NCBI GenBank assembly: GCA_003162395.1 | Contig: PMON01000028.1 | Location: 1 to 33,423 of the forward strand | Reading direction: 5' to 3' | Origin: Acidimicrobiaceae bacterium | Lineage (GTDB): Bacteria; Actinomycetota; Acidimicrobiia; Acidimicrobiales; RAAP-2 | Length of the DNA: 33,423 nucleotides | Shown: one piece after another, positions 17,651 through 25,599 of the stretch | Position numbering within the stretch: position 1 is the first letter of the stretch | How the letters are laid out: every line of letters starts with the position of its first letter | The notes under the pieces: model-generated | The model's database searches: none | The model's input: the letters and a program-made list of their open reading frames with translations, nothing else | What the model was told of the DNA's origin: nothing | Translations under genes and position numbers: made by a program

Positions 17651-17739
17651 CGGAGAGGGAGGGATTTGAACCCTCGGACCCAGTTTCCCAGGTCAACTCA
17701 TTAGCAGTGAGTCCGATTCGGCCGCTCTCGCACCTCTCC
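17651..17739 (-). tRNA. tRNA-Ser (anticodon GCT)
   Basis: The minus strand folds as a class II tRNA of 89 bases. The acceptor stem GGAGAGG pairs with CCTCTCC, with discriminator base G. The anticodon stem-loop is ACTCACTGCTAATGAGT with GCT in the loop, reading AGC/AGU serine codons. A long variable arm (ACCTGGGAAACTGGGT) and a T-arm with GGTTCAAATCC follow. CCA is not encoded. Its 3' end points toward the accessory region on the left. Confidence 0.93.
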
Positions 17740-17878
17740 TCGCCCCACGCGCGAGGGACGGGCGAACCCGGAGCCTGTCGCGCAGCGAGGCACCTAAACG
17801 GTACAGGCCCCCAGGCGCTTCGACCAACCGTGCCGGTCCGGACGCCACCTGGGGCATCGGGATCGGCGCAAACGGCCG

Positions 17879-18085
17879 CTACGGCTTGACGGTCATGGTG
17901 CGCTTCGCCGAGGTCGACGCCTTGAAGTCTGTGGACCGCCGTGGGACCCGGAGACCTTGTAGGTCCCGGCTTTGAGCTGGGACTTCGTGAGCGTGCAGGT
18001 CCCCTTGCCGTGCGACAGCGTGACCGTGCAGAGCTTGCCCGAGGTGTCGTCGATCGTGACGGGGTCCACGGTTGGACAGAGTCAT
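17879..18085 (-). pseudogene. Remnant of an Ig-like-repeat secreted protein
   Basis: One minus-strand frame reads VDPVTIDDTSGKLCTVTL, then GTCTLTKSQLKAGTYKVSGS, and then must shift frame to continue STDFKASTSAKRTMTVKP and a stop at 17879-17881. Together they form the final bacterial Ig-like (Big_3-type) domain of a surface protein, with the usual AGTYKVSGS...FKASTSAK pattern. An in-frame stop lies just upstream near 18086, and no start, signal peptide or earlier domain remains. It is a truncated, frameshifted fragment. Confidence 0.6.
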
Positions 18086-18287
18086 GGCGTCTCCCTTGAG
18101 CGCACACGCCCCTTCGCCCCGAGACGGCTCGTCGGAGAAGCTCTTCTACTTTCGTCTTCCCGCGCGGGACTCGACGACGCAATGACGAGCTCGCGCGAAC
18201 CGAACAACAGGCCGCTCGTCGGTGACCGGTGTGTACATGACCGACCACTCGTCTGCAGCGTCACCACCGAGCCGCGGCCTCGCTCAG

Positions 18288-18293
18288 TAAGTT
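18288..18293 (+). promoter_or_regulatory. Leaderless-type -10 box for the SAM methyltransferase
   Basis: TAAGTT is followed by six bases (ctcgac) and the GTG start at 18300. There is no ribosome-binding site before that GTG, consistent with a leaderless transcript. Confidence 0.5.
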
Positions 18294-18299
18294 CTCGAC

Positions 18300-18920
18300 G
18301 TGTCCTTCTACGAGTCGTCGGTGCTCCCCCGACTCGTCGACGTCGCCTGCGGTTCCAAGGGCTACCTGCGCTGGCGCGAGAAGACCGCCGCCGGGCTCTC
18401 CGGCACGGTGCTCGAACTCGGATTCGGATCGGGCGTCAACCTTGCGGTGCTCCCGGCGGACGTCGTCGAGGTCCTCGCCGTGGAGCCGTCGGCCACCGCG
18501 ATGCGGATCGCCGAGCGGCGGATCAGCACCTCAGGTGTTCGGGTCGTCCACGTGGGGCTCGACGGGCAGCGGATCGAGCTCGATGACGCGAGCTGTGACA
18601 GCGCGCTGTGCACGTTCACGCTGTGCACCATCCCCGACGCCACCGCCGCGCTCGACGAGGTCCGCCGCGTGCTGCGGCCAGGGGGCCGGCTGCACGTCTT
18701 GGAGCATGGGCTCGCCCCCGACGAGTCGGTCGTCGCCTGGCAGCACCGTCTCGAGCCCCTGCAGCGCCGACTGTTCGGCGGCTGCCACCTGACCCGCGAC
18801 CCGATCGCGCTGCTCGAGGGCGCGGGGTTCGAGCCGGGCCACGCAACCCAGCGCTACGGCAAGGGCCCCAAGCCCTGGACGTACCTCACGCGCACGGTCG
18901 CCACGGTGCGCGATCACTGA
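18300..18920 (+). CDS. Class I SAM-dependent methyltransferase
   Basis: This 206-residue cytoplasmic protein has the Rossmann-type SAM-binding fold. Motif I is VLELGFGSGVN (about 37-47), followed by the acidic end of strand 2 in VLAVEPSATAM, motif post-II in DSALCTFTLCTIPD and LRPGGRLHVLEHG (motif III). The opening FYESSVLPRLVDVACGSKGYLRWR resembles METTL7/phospholipid-methyltransferase-like proteins, though the substrate cannot be read. The GTG start has TAAGTT six bases upstream. The HAD phosphatase gene follows 69 bases later on the same strand and appears to have its own -10 box. The gene looks intact and has the high GC of the right half of the window. Confidence 0.85.
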   Translation: MSFYESSVLPRLVDVACGSKGYLRWREKTAAGLSGTVLELGFGSGVNLAVLPADVVEVLAVEPSATAMRIAERRISTSGVRVVHVGLDGQRIELDDASCDSALCTFTLCTIPDATAALDEVRRVLRPGGRLHVLEHGLAPDESVVAWQHRLEPLQRRLFGGCHLTRDPIALLEGAGFEPGHATQRYGKGPKPWTYLTRTVATVRDH

Positions 18921-18977
18921 GCTCCTGGCTGGGTCCCGAGCCCTGGGCCGGCTGGCTTGCAGCACGCGGCGCCTCGG

Positions 18978-18983
18978 TACGGT
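18978..18983 (+). promoter_or_regulatory. Leaderless-type -10 box for the HAD phosphatase
   Basis: TACGGT is followed by six bases (tgaccc) and the GTG start at 18990, the same geometry as the preceding gene. Confidence 0.45.
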
Positions 18984-18989
18984 TGACCC

Positions 18990-19772
18990 GTGACACGCGT
19001 GACGCCCGCTGATTGCTGGCTCTGCGATCTCGACGGGGTGCTCATCCGCGACGGGCTCGCCATCGACGGCGCCGCGCGGTTCTTGGAGCGGCTCCGGGTG
19101 TCGGGACGCCCGTTCCTCATTCTCACCAACAACTCGATGTTCACCCCGCTCGAGCTGCACGACCGGCTCGCGAGCGTGGGGCTCGAGGTCACAGAGTCCG
19201 AGCTGTGGACGTCCGCGCTCGCGGCCGCCCAGTTCGTGAGCGAGCAGCGGCCCGGCGGCTCGGCGTTCTGCATCGGAGAGCCCAGCCTCTTCGCCGCACT
19301 CCACGACGTCGGCTACGACACGGCCGCAGCCGGCCGCCCGGACTACGTCATCTTGGGCGAGACCCAGGAGTACTCCTTCGACGTGATCACGACGGCGATC
19401 CGCCACGTCGACGCCGGCGCCCACCTGCTGGCCACGAATCCCGAGCCGACGGGACCGTCGCTCGAAGGCCCGTTGCCGGCCTGCGGCGCGGTCGCTGCCC
19501 TCGTCGAGCGCGCGACCGGCGCCACGGCGTTCTACGTCGGCAAGCCCAACCCGCTCATGATCACCGAGGGGCTCAACACGCTCAACGCGAGGCCATCATC
19601 GACGGTGATCGTTGGGGACCGCATGGAGACCGACATCGTGGCGGGGATCGAGGCCGGGCTCGACACGATCCTCGTGCTCTCGGGCGTGACGACGGCCGAC
19701 GAGGTCGAGCGCTACCCGTTCCGACCCGCTCGCGTCGTCGCGTCGATCGCCGACCTCGTCGACGAGCTCTGA
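18990..19772 (+). CDS. HAD-superfamily class IIA phosphatase (NagD-like)
   Basis: This 260-residue cytoplasmic protein carries all four HAD motifs. Motif I is CDLDGVL with the nucleophile D13 and acid D15, motif II TNNS (46-49), motif III the Lys in YVGKPNP, and motif IV VGDRMETD. The cap domain inserted between motifs II and III is of the C2A type that defines NagD/4-nitrophenyl-phosphatase-like enzymes, which dephosphorylate nucleotides or sugar phosphates. It converges on otsA with a 10-base gap. Although close to a trehalose-6-phosphate synthase, its class IIA cap differs from the IIB cap of OtsB, so I do not assign it as trehalose phosphatase. Confidence 0.88.
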   Translation: MTRVTPADCWLCDLDGVLIRDGLAIDGAARFLERLRVSGRPFLILTNNSMFTPLELHDRLASVGLEVTESELWTSALAAAQFVSEQRPGGSAFCIGEPSLFAALHDVGYDTAAAGRPDYVILGETQEYSFDVITTAIRHVDAGAHLLATNPEPTGPSLEGPLPACGAVAALVERATGATAFYVGKPNPLMITEGLNTLNARPSSTVIVGDRMETDIVAGIEAGLDTILVLSGVTTADEVERYPFRPARVVASIADLVDEL

Positions 19773-19782
19773 GCGATCGGCG

Positions 19783-21267
19783 TCAGCCGTTCGCCGTAGC
19801 TCCCGCCGACGGCTGCACGGCGTGGATCGCCCGGGGCCGACCCGTCGAACGGGCGAGCGCGCCGAGGAACGACGACGCCCAGGCATGGACGTCGTGGCGG
19901 AGCACGGTTCGCCGCATGCGCAGCATGCGTGCCCGCCCCTCGCGCGGCGCGACGGTCATCGCGCGCACGATGGCCTCCTTCATGCCCTCGAGGTCATGGG
20001 GATTGACGAAGAACGCGCCCTTCAGCTCGGCGGCCGCACCTGCGAACTCGCTGAGCACGAGCGCCCCTGAGAGGTCCGTGCGGCACGCGACGTACTCCTT
20101 GGCGATGAGATTCATCCCGTCGCGGAAGGGTGTGACGACCATGACGTCCGCGGCGAGGTACATGGCCACGAGCTCGTCCATGAGCAAGGACTGGTGCAGG
20201 TAGTGGACCGCCGGCCGCCCGACGAGGGCGTGATCGCCGTTGACCTCGCTCACGATCTGTTCGAGGTGGCGACGCTCGCTCACGTAGTGGTCGTCCTCTT
20301 CGCGGCTCGGGACGGCGACTTGGACCACGACGTGCTTGGAGGGGTGCAGCGTCCCGTCGGCGAAGAGCTCGGCCACCGCGCGGATGCGGTTGTCGATGCC
20401 CTTCGTGTAGTCGAGTCGGTCGACGCCGAGCAGCACGACCTCAGGGTCACCGAGGTCAGCGCGGATCTGGCGGGCGCGCGCGCGGACCTCGGGGTCCTGA
20501 GCGCGCTCGACGAAGCGCGCGGAGTCGATCGAGATCGGGAACGCGCCGACGTTGATCGTCCGGCCGTCGTACTCGATGCTCGACGTCGTTCCCTTGGCCC
20601 CCGAGAGCCGGCGCGCGAGGCGCGAGAAGTTGGCGGCGGCCCCTGGGACCTGGAACCCGACGAGGTCCGCCCCCAAGAGCCCGTCGAGGATGGCGTGGCG
20701 CCACGGCAGCTGCAAGAAGAGCTCGCGTGGCGGGAAGGGGATGTGCAGGAAAAAGCCGATCTTGAGGTCGGGCCGCAACTCGCGCAGCAGCCTCGGCACC
20801 ATCTGCAGCTGGTAGTCGTGCACCCAGACCGTGCCCCCGAACGACGCGACCTGTGCGGCGGACTCGGCATAGCGCCGGTTCACGTCGCGATAGGCGTGGA
20901 ACCAGTCGCGATGGAACGTGGGCGTGCGCACCGCGTCGTGGTAGAGCGGCCAGAGCGTCGCGTTCGAAAAGCCGAGGTAGAACTCGTCATAGTCGCGCTG
21001 GGTGAGGTGCACGGAGCGCAACCGCATCCCTTCATGCGTGCCCGGCGCGTCACGGGGCCCGATCTCGCCGCTCCAGCCAACCCAGACGCCGTCTCGTCCG
21101 GCGAGCACGCCGCTCAAGGCGGGCACGAGGCCCCCGGGACTCGGCTCCCACGCGCGGCTCGGCGGCTCGGCTGGATGCACGGGCAGCCGGTTCGCCACCA
21201 CCACGAAGTCCGACGTCGCGGACCCCGCGATCGGGGGCGACGCAGTTCGCTGCCTGCCCGCGCTCAC
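19783..21267 (-). CDS. otsA: Trehalose-6-phosphate synthase OtsA (GT20)
   Basis: This 494-residue GT20 enzyme transfers glucose from an NDP-glucose donor to glucose-6-phosphate, giving trehalose-6-phosphate in the cytoplasm. Signature residues are in place: ANRLPV (R27), the glycine loop SPGGLVPAL (about 43-51), LWPLYHD (W106), WVHDYQLQMVP (D151), HIPFPP, the donor-phosphate pair in VDRLDYTKGID (R284, K289), and TPFRDGMNLIAKEY (D383, E391). The GTG start is 13 bases after the GH15 gene stop, so the two form an operon. A roughly 20-residue polar N-terminal extension precedes the catalytic domain. No otsB is visible in the window. Confidence 0.95.
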   Translation of the reverse strand: MSAGRQRTASPPIAGSATSDFVVVANRLPVHPAEPPSRAWEPSPGGLVPALSGVLAGRDGVWVGWSGEIGPRDAPGTHEGMRLRSVHLTQRDYDEFYLGFSNATLWPLYHDAVRTPTFHRDWFHAYRDVNRRYAESAAQVASFGGTVWVHDYQLQMVPRLLRELRPDLKIGFFLHIPFPPRELFLQLPWRHAILDGLLGADLVGFQVPGAAANFSRLARRLSGAKGTTSSIEYDGRTINVGAFPISIDSARFVERAQDPEVRARARQIRADLGDPEVVLLGVDRLDYTKGIDNRIRAVAELFADGTLHPSKHVVVQVAVPSREEDDHYVSERRHLEQIVSEVNGDHALVGRPAVHYLHQSLLMDELVAMYLAADVMVVTPFRDGMNLIAKEYVACRTDLSGALVLSEFAGAAAELKGAFFVNPHDLEGMKEAIVRAMTVAPREGRARMLRMRRTVLRHDVHAWASSFLGALARSTGRPRAIHAVQPSAGATANG

Positions 21268-21280
21268 CGCGAGGCGGTCC

Positions 21281-23299
21281 TCACGTCGTGTTCGGGCGGT
21301 CGTCCGTGCCCGCCGCGTTCCACCAGGTGGGCGAGCCTGCGTGTCCCCCCGTTGTCGCCGCCGCCTGCTGGTCGGCCTCGATCACGTGCAAGATCGCGTT
21401 GATGAGCGAGAGGTGCGTAAGCGCCTGGGGGAAGTTCCCGAGGTGCCGGGCGGTCGACGGGTCGATCTCCTCGCCGTAGAGCCCGAGAATGCTCGCCGAG
21501 CCGATGAGCTTCTCGCAGTTCGACCGCGCCTGCTCGATCTCGCCGATCTCGACGAGCGCGGACACGAGCCAGAACGAGCACGCCGTGAAGCTCCCCTCTG
21601 GCTCCTGGTTGATGCCGTCGACGCCCGACGCGGTGCGGTAGCGGTAGACGAACGCGCCCTCGCCGAGCTCGTCGGCGATCGTGCAGACCGTGGCTCGGAT
21701 CCTCGGGTCGTCGGACGGCAAGAAGCGCACGAGCGGGAGGACGAGCAAGGACGCGTCGAGCTCGTCGGCGTCGTAGCTCTGCGTGAAGCAGCCGTCCGCT
21801 CGCACCGCGTGCGCGCAGACATCGGCATGGATCTCGAGGGCCGCGTTCCACCAGCGGTCGGCGCGCTTGCGCTCGCCGCGCAGCGCGGCGAGGCGCGCGC
21901 CTCGGTCCGCGGCCACCCAGCACATGACCTTGGAATAGGTGAAGTGCATCGGGACGCCGCGGCTCTCCCAGATGCCCTGGTCGGGCTGCTCCCAGCACGA
22001 GAGCGCCGCCTCGACCGCCTGGACGACGATCCGCCACGCGCGCTCGCTGAGCGAGTCCCGTGACTTGGTGTGCTGGTACACGCAGTCGACGATGGCTCCG
22101 AGGATGTCGAACTGGTCCTGGCTCGACGCGGCGTTGCCGACGCGCACCGGGCGGCTGCCCGCGTAGCCCGAGAGGTCGTCAAGCTCGCGCTCGTCGGGCA
22201 AGACGGCACCGTCGACGGGATAGAGGACCTGGAGGCGCTCGCGGCTCGACGCCGGGCTGGCCCCGTTGACGAGCGGCTCGAGGACGTCGCCCAGGAACGC
22301 AAGGAAGTCGTCCGCCTCGGTGTCGAAGCCGAGCGCGTGCAGCGCCCAGAGCGCGAACGACGAGTCGCGCACCCAGGTGTAGCGATAGTCCCAGTTCCGC
22401 GTCCCGCCGGGGTGCTCGGGCAGCGACGTCGTGGGCGCGGCGAGCAGGGCCCCGGTCGGTGCGTAGGTGAGGCCCTTGAGCGTCAGGGCGCTGCGCTGCA
22501 CGTGCTCGCGCCACGGGTGGTCGGGGAACCGGCCCCGGTCGATCCAGCCCCGCCAGAAGCGGTTGGTCTCGGCGCGCCAGGCGTCCACCTCGGCGACCGA
22601 TGTCGGGCGTGGCGAGTCCGACCAGCTCAGCGCCACGAAGGTCGACTCGCCCTCGGAGAGCTGGTGCCGGGCGCGCACGGCGCGACCCTCGATCCCCATG
22701 CGCAGCCCGCCGGACAGGTGGAGCGTGAGCGGGCCCTCGTTCGTCGTGGCCACGTGGTCGTAGGCATCGCCCACGTACGCCCAGCGTGCGTCGCTCCTGC
22801 CGTAGTCGAAGGACGGCTCGCAGGAAAGGACGAGGTCGACGCTGCCGTGCAGGCAGGTCGCCTGGCGGATCAGCACGTGCCGGGCGTCGGCGTCGCTCGG
22901 GGTGCGGCGGTGCCGCTCGGACCTCGAGCCGTCGCGATACCACGGCCCGATCGCCAGGAAGTCGGTGACGGTCAGCCAGCCGCTCCTCGTCTGCCACGTC
23001 GTGGCGAGCACCATCGTGCCCGGCACGTACTGGCGGTGCGCGGGGACCGCGTTGTCCGCGGGTGAGAAGCGGAAGGAGCCGGCTGCGCGATCGAGGATCG
23101 TGCCGAACACGCTCGGGTCGTGGGGCCGCGGGATGCAGAGCCACTCGACCGCCCCGGTGGGGGCCACGAGGCAGCTGTTCTCGCAGTCCGAGAGGAATGC
23201 GTAGTCGCCGATCTGCGGGAAGATGGCCTCGAGATCGTCGGCGTCAGGCGGCCCCCAGGTCGTGGGTGCGAGCAACGTGCGATGAGGGATGTCGCGCAT
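21281..23299 (-). CDS. GH15-family glucoamylase/trehalase
   Basis: This protein of 672 residues from this ATG has the GH15 (alpha/alpha)6 barrel preceded by the beta-sandwich domain typical of bacterial members. The N-terminal IGDYAFLSDCENSCLVAPTG and FGTILDRAAGSFRF are hallmarks of actinobacterial GH15 trehalases. The catalytic acid is E445 in QGIWESRG and the base is E610 or E611 in YGEEIDP. The block NWDYRYTWVRDSSFAL marks the active-site entrance. No signal peptide is seen, so it should work in the cytoplasm. Being upstream of otsA by 13 bases, it probably hydrolyses trehalose or a related alpha-glucoside, forming a turnover pair. A GTG at 23338 would add 13 residues and cannot be excluded, because neither start has a clear ribosome-binding site. 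Confidence 0.9.
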   Translation of the reverse strand: MRDIPHRTLLAPTTWGPPDADDLEAIFPQIGDYAFLSDCENSCLVAPTGAVEWLCIPRPHDPSVFGTILDRAAGSFRFSPADNAVPAHRQYVPGTMVLATTWQTRSGWLTVTDFLAIGPWYRDGSRSERHRRTPSDADARHVLIRQATCLHGSVDLVLSCEPSFDYGRSDARWAYVGDAYDHVATTNEGPLTLHLSGGLRMGIEGRAVRARHQLSEGESTFVALSWSDSPRPTSVAEVDAWRAETNRFWRGWIDRGRFPDHPWREHVQRSALTLKGLTYAPTGALLAAPTTSLPEHPGGTRNWDYRYTWVRDSSFALWALHALGFDTEADDFLAFLGDVLEPLVNGASPASSRERLQVLYPVDGAVLPDERELDDLSGYAGSRPVRVGNAASSQDQFDILGAIVDCVYQHTKSRDSLSERAWRIVVQAVEAALSCWEQPDQGIWESRGVPMHFTYSKVMCWVAADRGARLAALRGERKRADRWWNAALEIHADVCAHAVRADGCFTQSYDADELDASLLVLPLVRFLPSDDPRIRATVCTIADELGEGAFVYRYRTASGVDGINQEPEGSFTACSFWLVSALVEIGEIEQARSNCEKLIGSASILGLYGEEIDPSTARHLGNFPQALTHLSLINAILHVIEADQQAAATTGGHAGSPTWWNAAGTDDRPNTT

Positions 23300-23544
23300 C
23301 ACTGGCCGCCCAGGCGTGGGCGTCGTGCGCCCCTGCACGGTGCGCCGCTCGTCAGGCTCCGTCGCCCGTTCATGCTCGGCACTGGATGCCTCGAGTGTCG
23401 GCGCGCCGCCCGGACGCTGCTCGTGGGTGCATGAGACATACGCTCATCCTCTTCCCAACGGACCACAGGGTCAACCTCTCCCATGACAATCCCCGCGCCA
23501 CTTCGTGCGTGCACGAACGGCTGCGTGATCAGTCGTGATCCGTA

Positions 23545-24729
23545 CTAGGCATCTGAGCCTACCAGTGCGCCGTACGCGGCCGTCTGGAGGTCGACGTGCA
23601 CCTGAGGCGGGTCAGGTGAGCTGAAGAGCCGCTGGGTCATGACGATGACCGTCAGGTCGCGAGCGGGGTCCACCAGCCAGGTGGTGCCGAGCCCGCCGTC
23701 CCAGCCGAACGCGCCGGTTCGTGGACCCTGGGTGATCACCGACTGGCAGAAGCCCCAGCCGCGTCCGAGGAGAATCGGTGCCGACTCCGTCGCGGCCTGC
23801 GAGTCACGCAGCTGGTTGGTCGTCATCGCGTCGACGAGCGCCGGCGCGATGACGCCGTCGCCGTCGCGACGAAGCATCCGCGCGAACGACAAGAGGTCGT
23901 CGACGGTCGAGACGAGCCCGGCCGCACCGTCCTCGAAGTTGGGTGGTCGACTCCACGCGCCGCTAAGAGCCGGGTCCCACACCTCGAGCCCGTCACCTGT
24001 CGCCACGTACGCGGTGGCCAGGCGGTCGACGTCGCTCGCCCACATCGCGGTGTCGCGCATGCCGAGCGGCTCGAACAGCCTCGAGGCAAGGACCTCGGAG
24101 AGCGGCGCGCCCGCGGCGCGTGCGATGAGGACGCCGAGCACCGACGCGCCCGTGTTGTACAGCCACGTCTCGCCGGGCTGGGCGAGGAGCGGCAGCGACC
24201 CGAGGGCTTCGATCCAGGCGTCGCCCGCGGGCTGGTGCGCGGGGTCGGGCGGACCGAACGTGTGGAGGTGCAGGCCGCGCTCTGCCTCGAGGATCGGCCA
24301 GGGGCGCTCGGCCGTGAACATCGCCGCGGAGATCCCAAAGCCGAACGTGAACGTGAGCAGGTCCCGCGCGGTGATCGCGCGCTCGGCGCGCACCGTGTCG
24401 TCGAGCGGCGCGTCCATGCGGCGCAGCACGCGACGATCGGCCAGCTCGGGCACCAAGCGGTCGACCGGCTCGTCGAGCGAGAAGAGCCCCTCGCCAACGA
24501 GCGCGAGCGTCGCGGCCCCCGTGACGAGCTTGGTGACCGAGGCGATCCGGAACATCGAGTCGCGCGCAACCGGCGCCCCGCCGATCGACAGGGCGCCGGC
24601 TGTCGCGACGTGGACCTGGTCACCGCTCGCCACGAGCGCCACGATGCCCGGCACGCCATCGGACGCCACGTGGCGCCGCGCGGTCTCGTCGAATGACTCG
24701 AGACCATCTCGTCGAAGTGGGTCCGCCAC
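23545..24729 (-). CDS. Serine hydrolase of the beta-lactamase / esterase fold
   Basis: This 394-residue protein belongs to the serine beta-lactamase-like family (class C, DD-peptidase and esterase relatives). The SxxK motif is ASVTK (S64, K67), the second motif begins at Y191 in WLYNTGASVLG, and the third is FGWDGGLGTTW near the C-terminus, where many members have HTG or KTG. No signal peptide is present, so a cytoplasmic esterase or lactonase-like role is more likely than a cell-wall enzyme. The GTG start lies eight bases after the stop of the VOC gene, suggesting coupling to it. No ribosome-binding site is evident at that GTG. Substrate unknown. Confidence 0.85.
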   Translation of the reverse strand: MADPLRRDGLESFDETARRHVASDGVPGIVALVASGDQVHVATAGALSIGGAPVARDSMFRIASVTKLVTGAATLALVGEGLFSLDEPVDRLVPELADRRVLRRMDAPLDDTVRAERAITARDLLTFTFGFGISAAMFTAERPWPILEAERGLHLHTFGPPDPAHQPAGDAWIEALGSLPLLAQPGETWLYNTGASVLGVLIARAAGAPLSEVLASRLFEPLGMRDTAMWASDVDRLATAYVATGDGLEVWDPALSGAWSRPPNFEDGAAGLVSTVDDLLSFARMLRRDGDGVIAPALVDAMTTNQLRDSQAATESAPILLGRGWGFCQSVITQGPRTGAFGWDGGLGTTWLVDPARDLTVIVMTQRLFSSPDPPQVHVDLQTAAYGALVGSDA

Positions 24730-24737
24730 TCGGCTGG

Positions 24738-25507
24738 CTACGCCGCGCGAAGTTTGAACACCGCGCCCGACGGGTCCGCGACCGTGGCCATCGTGCCGTA
24801 CGGGGTCTTCTCAGCAGCCTGGATGATCGAGCCGCCCAGGGCCACGACCTTCTCCGTCGCTGCCACGACGTCATCCACCTCCCAGTAGACGAACCAGCTC
24901 GACGCGTTGGTTCCAAGGAAGGAGCTCGCGTCCATGATCCCGGCCAGCTGGTCGTCGCCGCCCGGCTCGTTCATCACCGAGTAGCGGAACTCGTCGGTGT
25001 CGCCGACCGAGGCGGTCTCCCAGTGGAACACCGACTCGTAGAAGTCGACGGCCTTCTTGAAGTCGCTCGTGTGGAGCTCGAACCAGCTGGGCGAGCCCGG
25101 CTCGCCGAGGACCGAGAAGCCTTGGAACGTGCCGGGCTGCCAGGCACCGAGGTGCGCGCCCGTCGGGTCCATCAGTATGCCCTGCGTGCCGATGTCGGCC
25201 ACGGCCATCGCCGGTCCCATGACGTCGGCGCCCTTCTTCGTGGCGTCTCGAGGGTGGCGTTGATGTCGTCGGTCTGCAGGTAGACCTTCCAGGCGTTGTT
25301 CGCCTTGATGTCGCCCATGTCGCCCATGCCGCCGGCGACCTCCTTGCCGTTGAGCGAGAACATGAAGTAGCCCCCGAACTCAGGGCTCGGCTCGAGCGCC
25401 TCCCAGCCGAACAGCTCGCTGTAGAACTTGCGGCTCCCCTCGACGTCAGAGGTGAACAAGTCGGTCCAGCAGGGCGCACCGAGCGGTGCGCGGTCACGAG
25501 TGGTCAT
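24738..25507 (-). pseudogene. Two-domain VOC-family protein split by a one-base frameshift
   Basis: The ATG at 25505-25507 has AGAGGAG about seven bases upstream and begins a VOC domain (PCWTDLFTSDVEGSRKFYSE). Near 25250 the frame breaks after DDINATLE. The neighbouring frame continues at once with DATKKGADVMG, then a second VOC domain (SWFELHTSDFKKAVDFYES) and the C-terminus VFKLRAA. The whole span is 770 bases, one short of 257 codons, so a single missing base explains everything. Intact relatives are about 260-residue glyoxalase-like proteins that pair two VOC modules. Both halves are otherwise well preserved, so this is either a very recent mutation or a sequencing error. It heads an operon with the serine hydrolase. 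Confidence 0.82.
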
Positions 25508-25599
25508 CGTGGCTCCTCTCTTCGCTTGCCATTCAACTCGCTTGATGCGACGGCCGCCAACCCGCTCTCGGCAACGCTCGCCGAGCGGTCTCAGGCATC

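Noticed and set aside
18990-19772. HAD protein as trehalose-6-phosphate phosphatase (OtsB)
   Set aside because: The motif order and cap position are those of class IIA NagD-like enzymes; OtsB has a IIB cap. Proximity to otsA alone is not enough.
20194-21402. Plus-strand open frame of 402 codons opposite otsA and the end of the GH15 gene
   Set aside because: A shadow of high-GC coding on the other strand; low-complexity composition and no recognisable motif.
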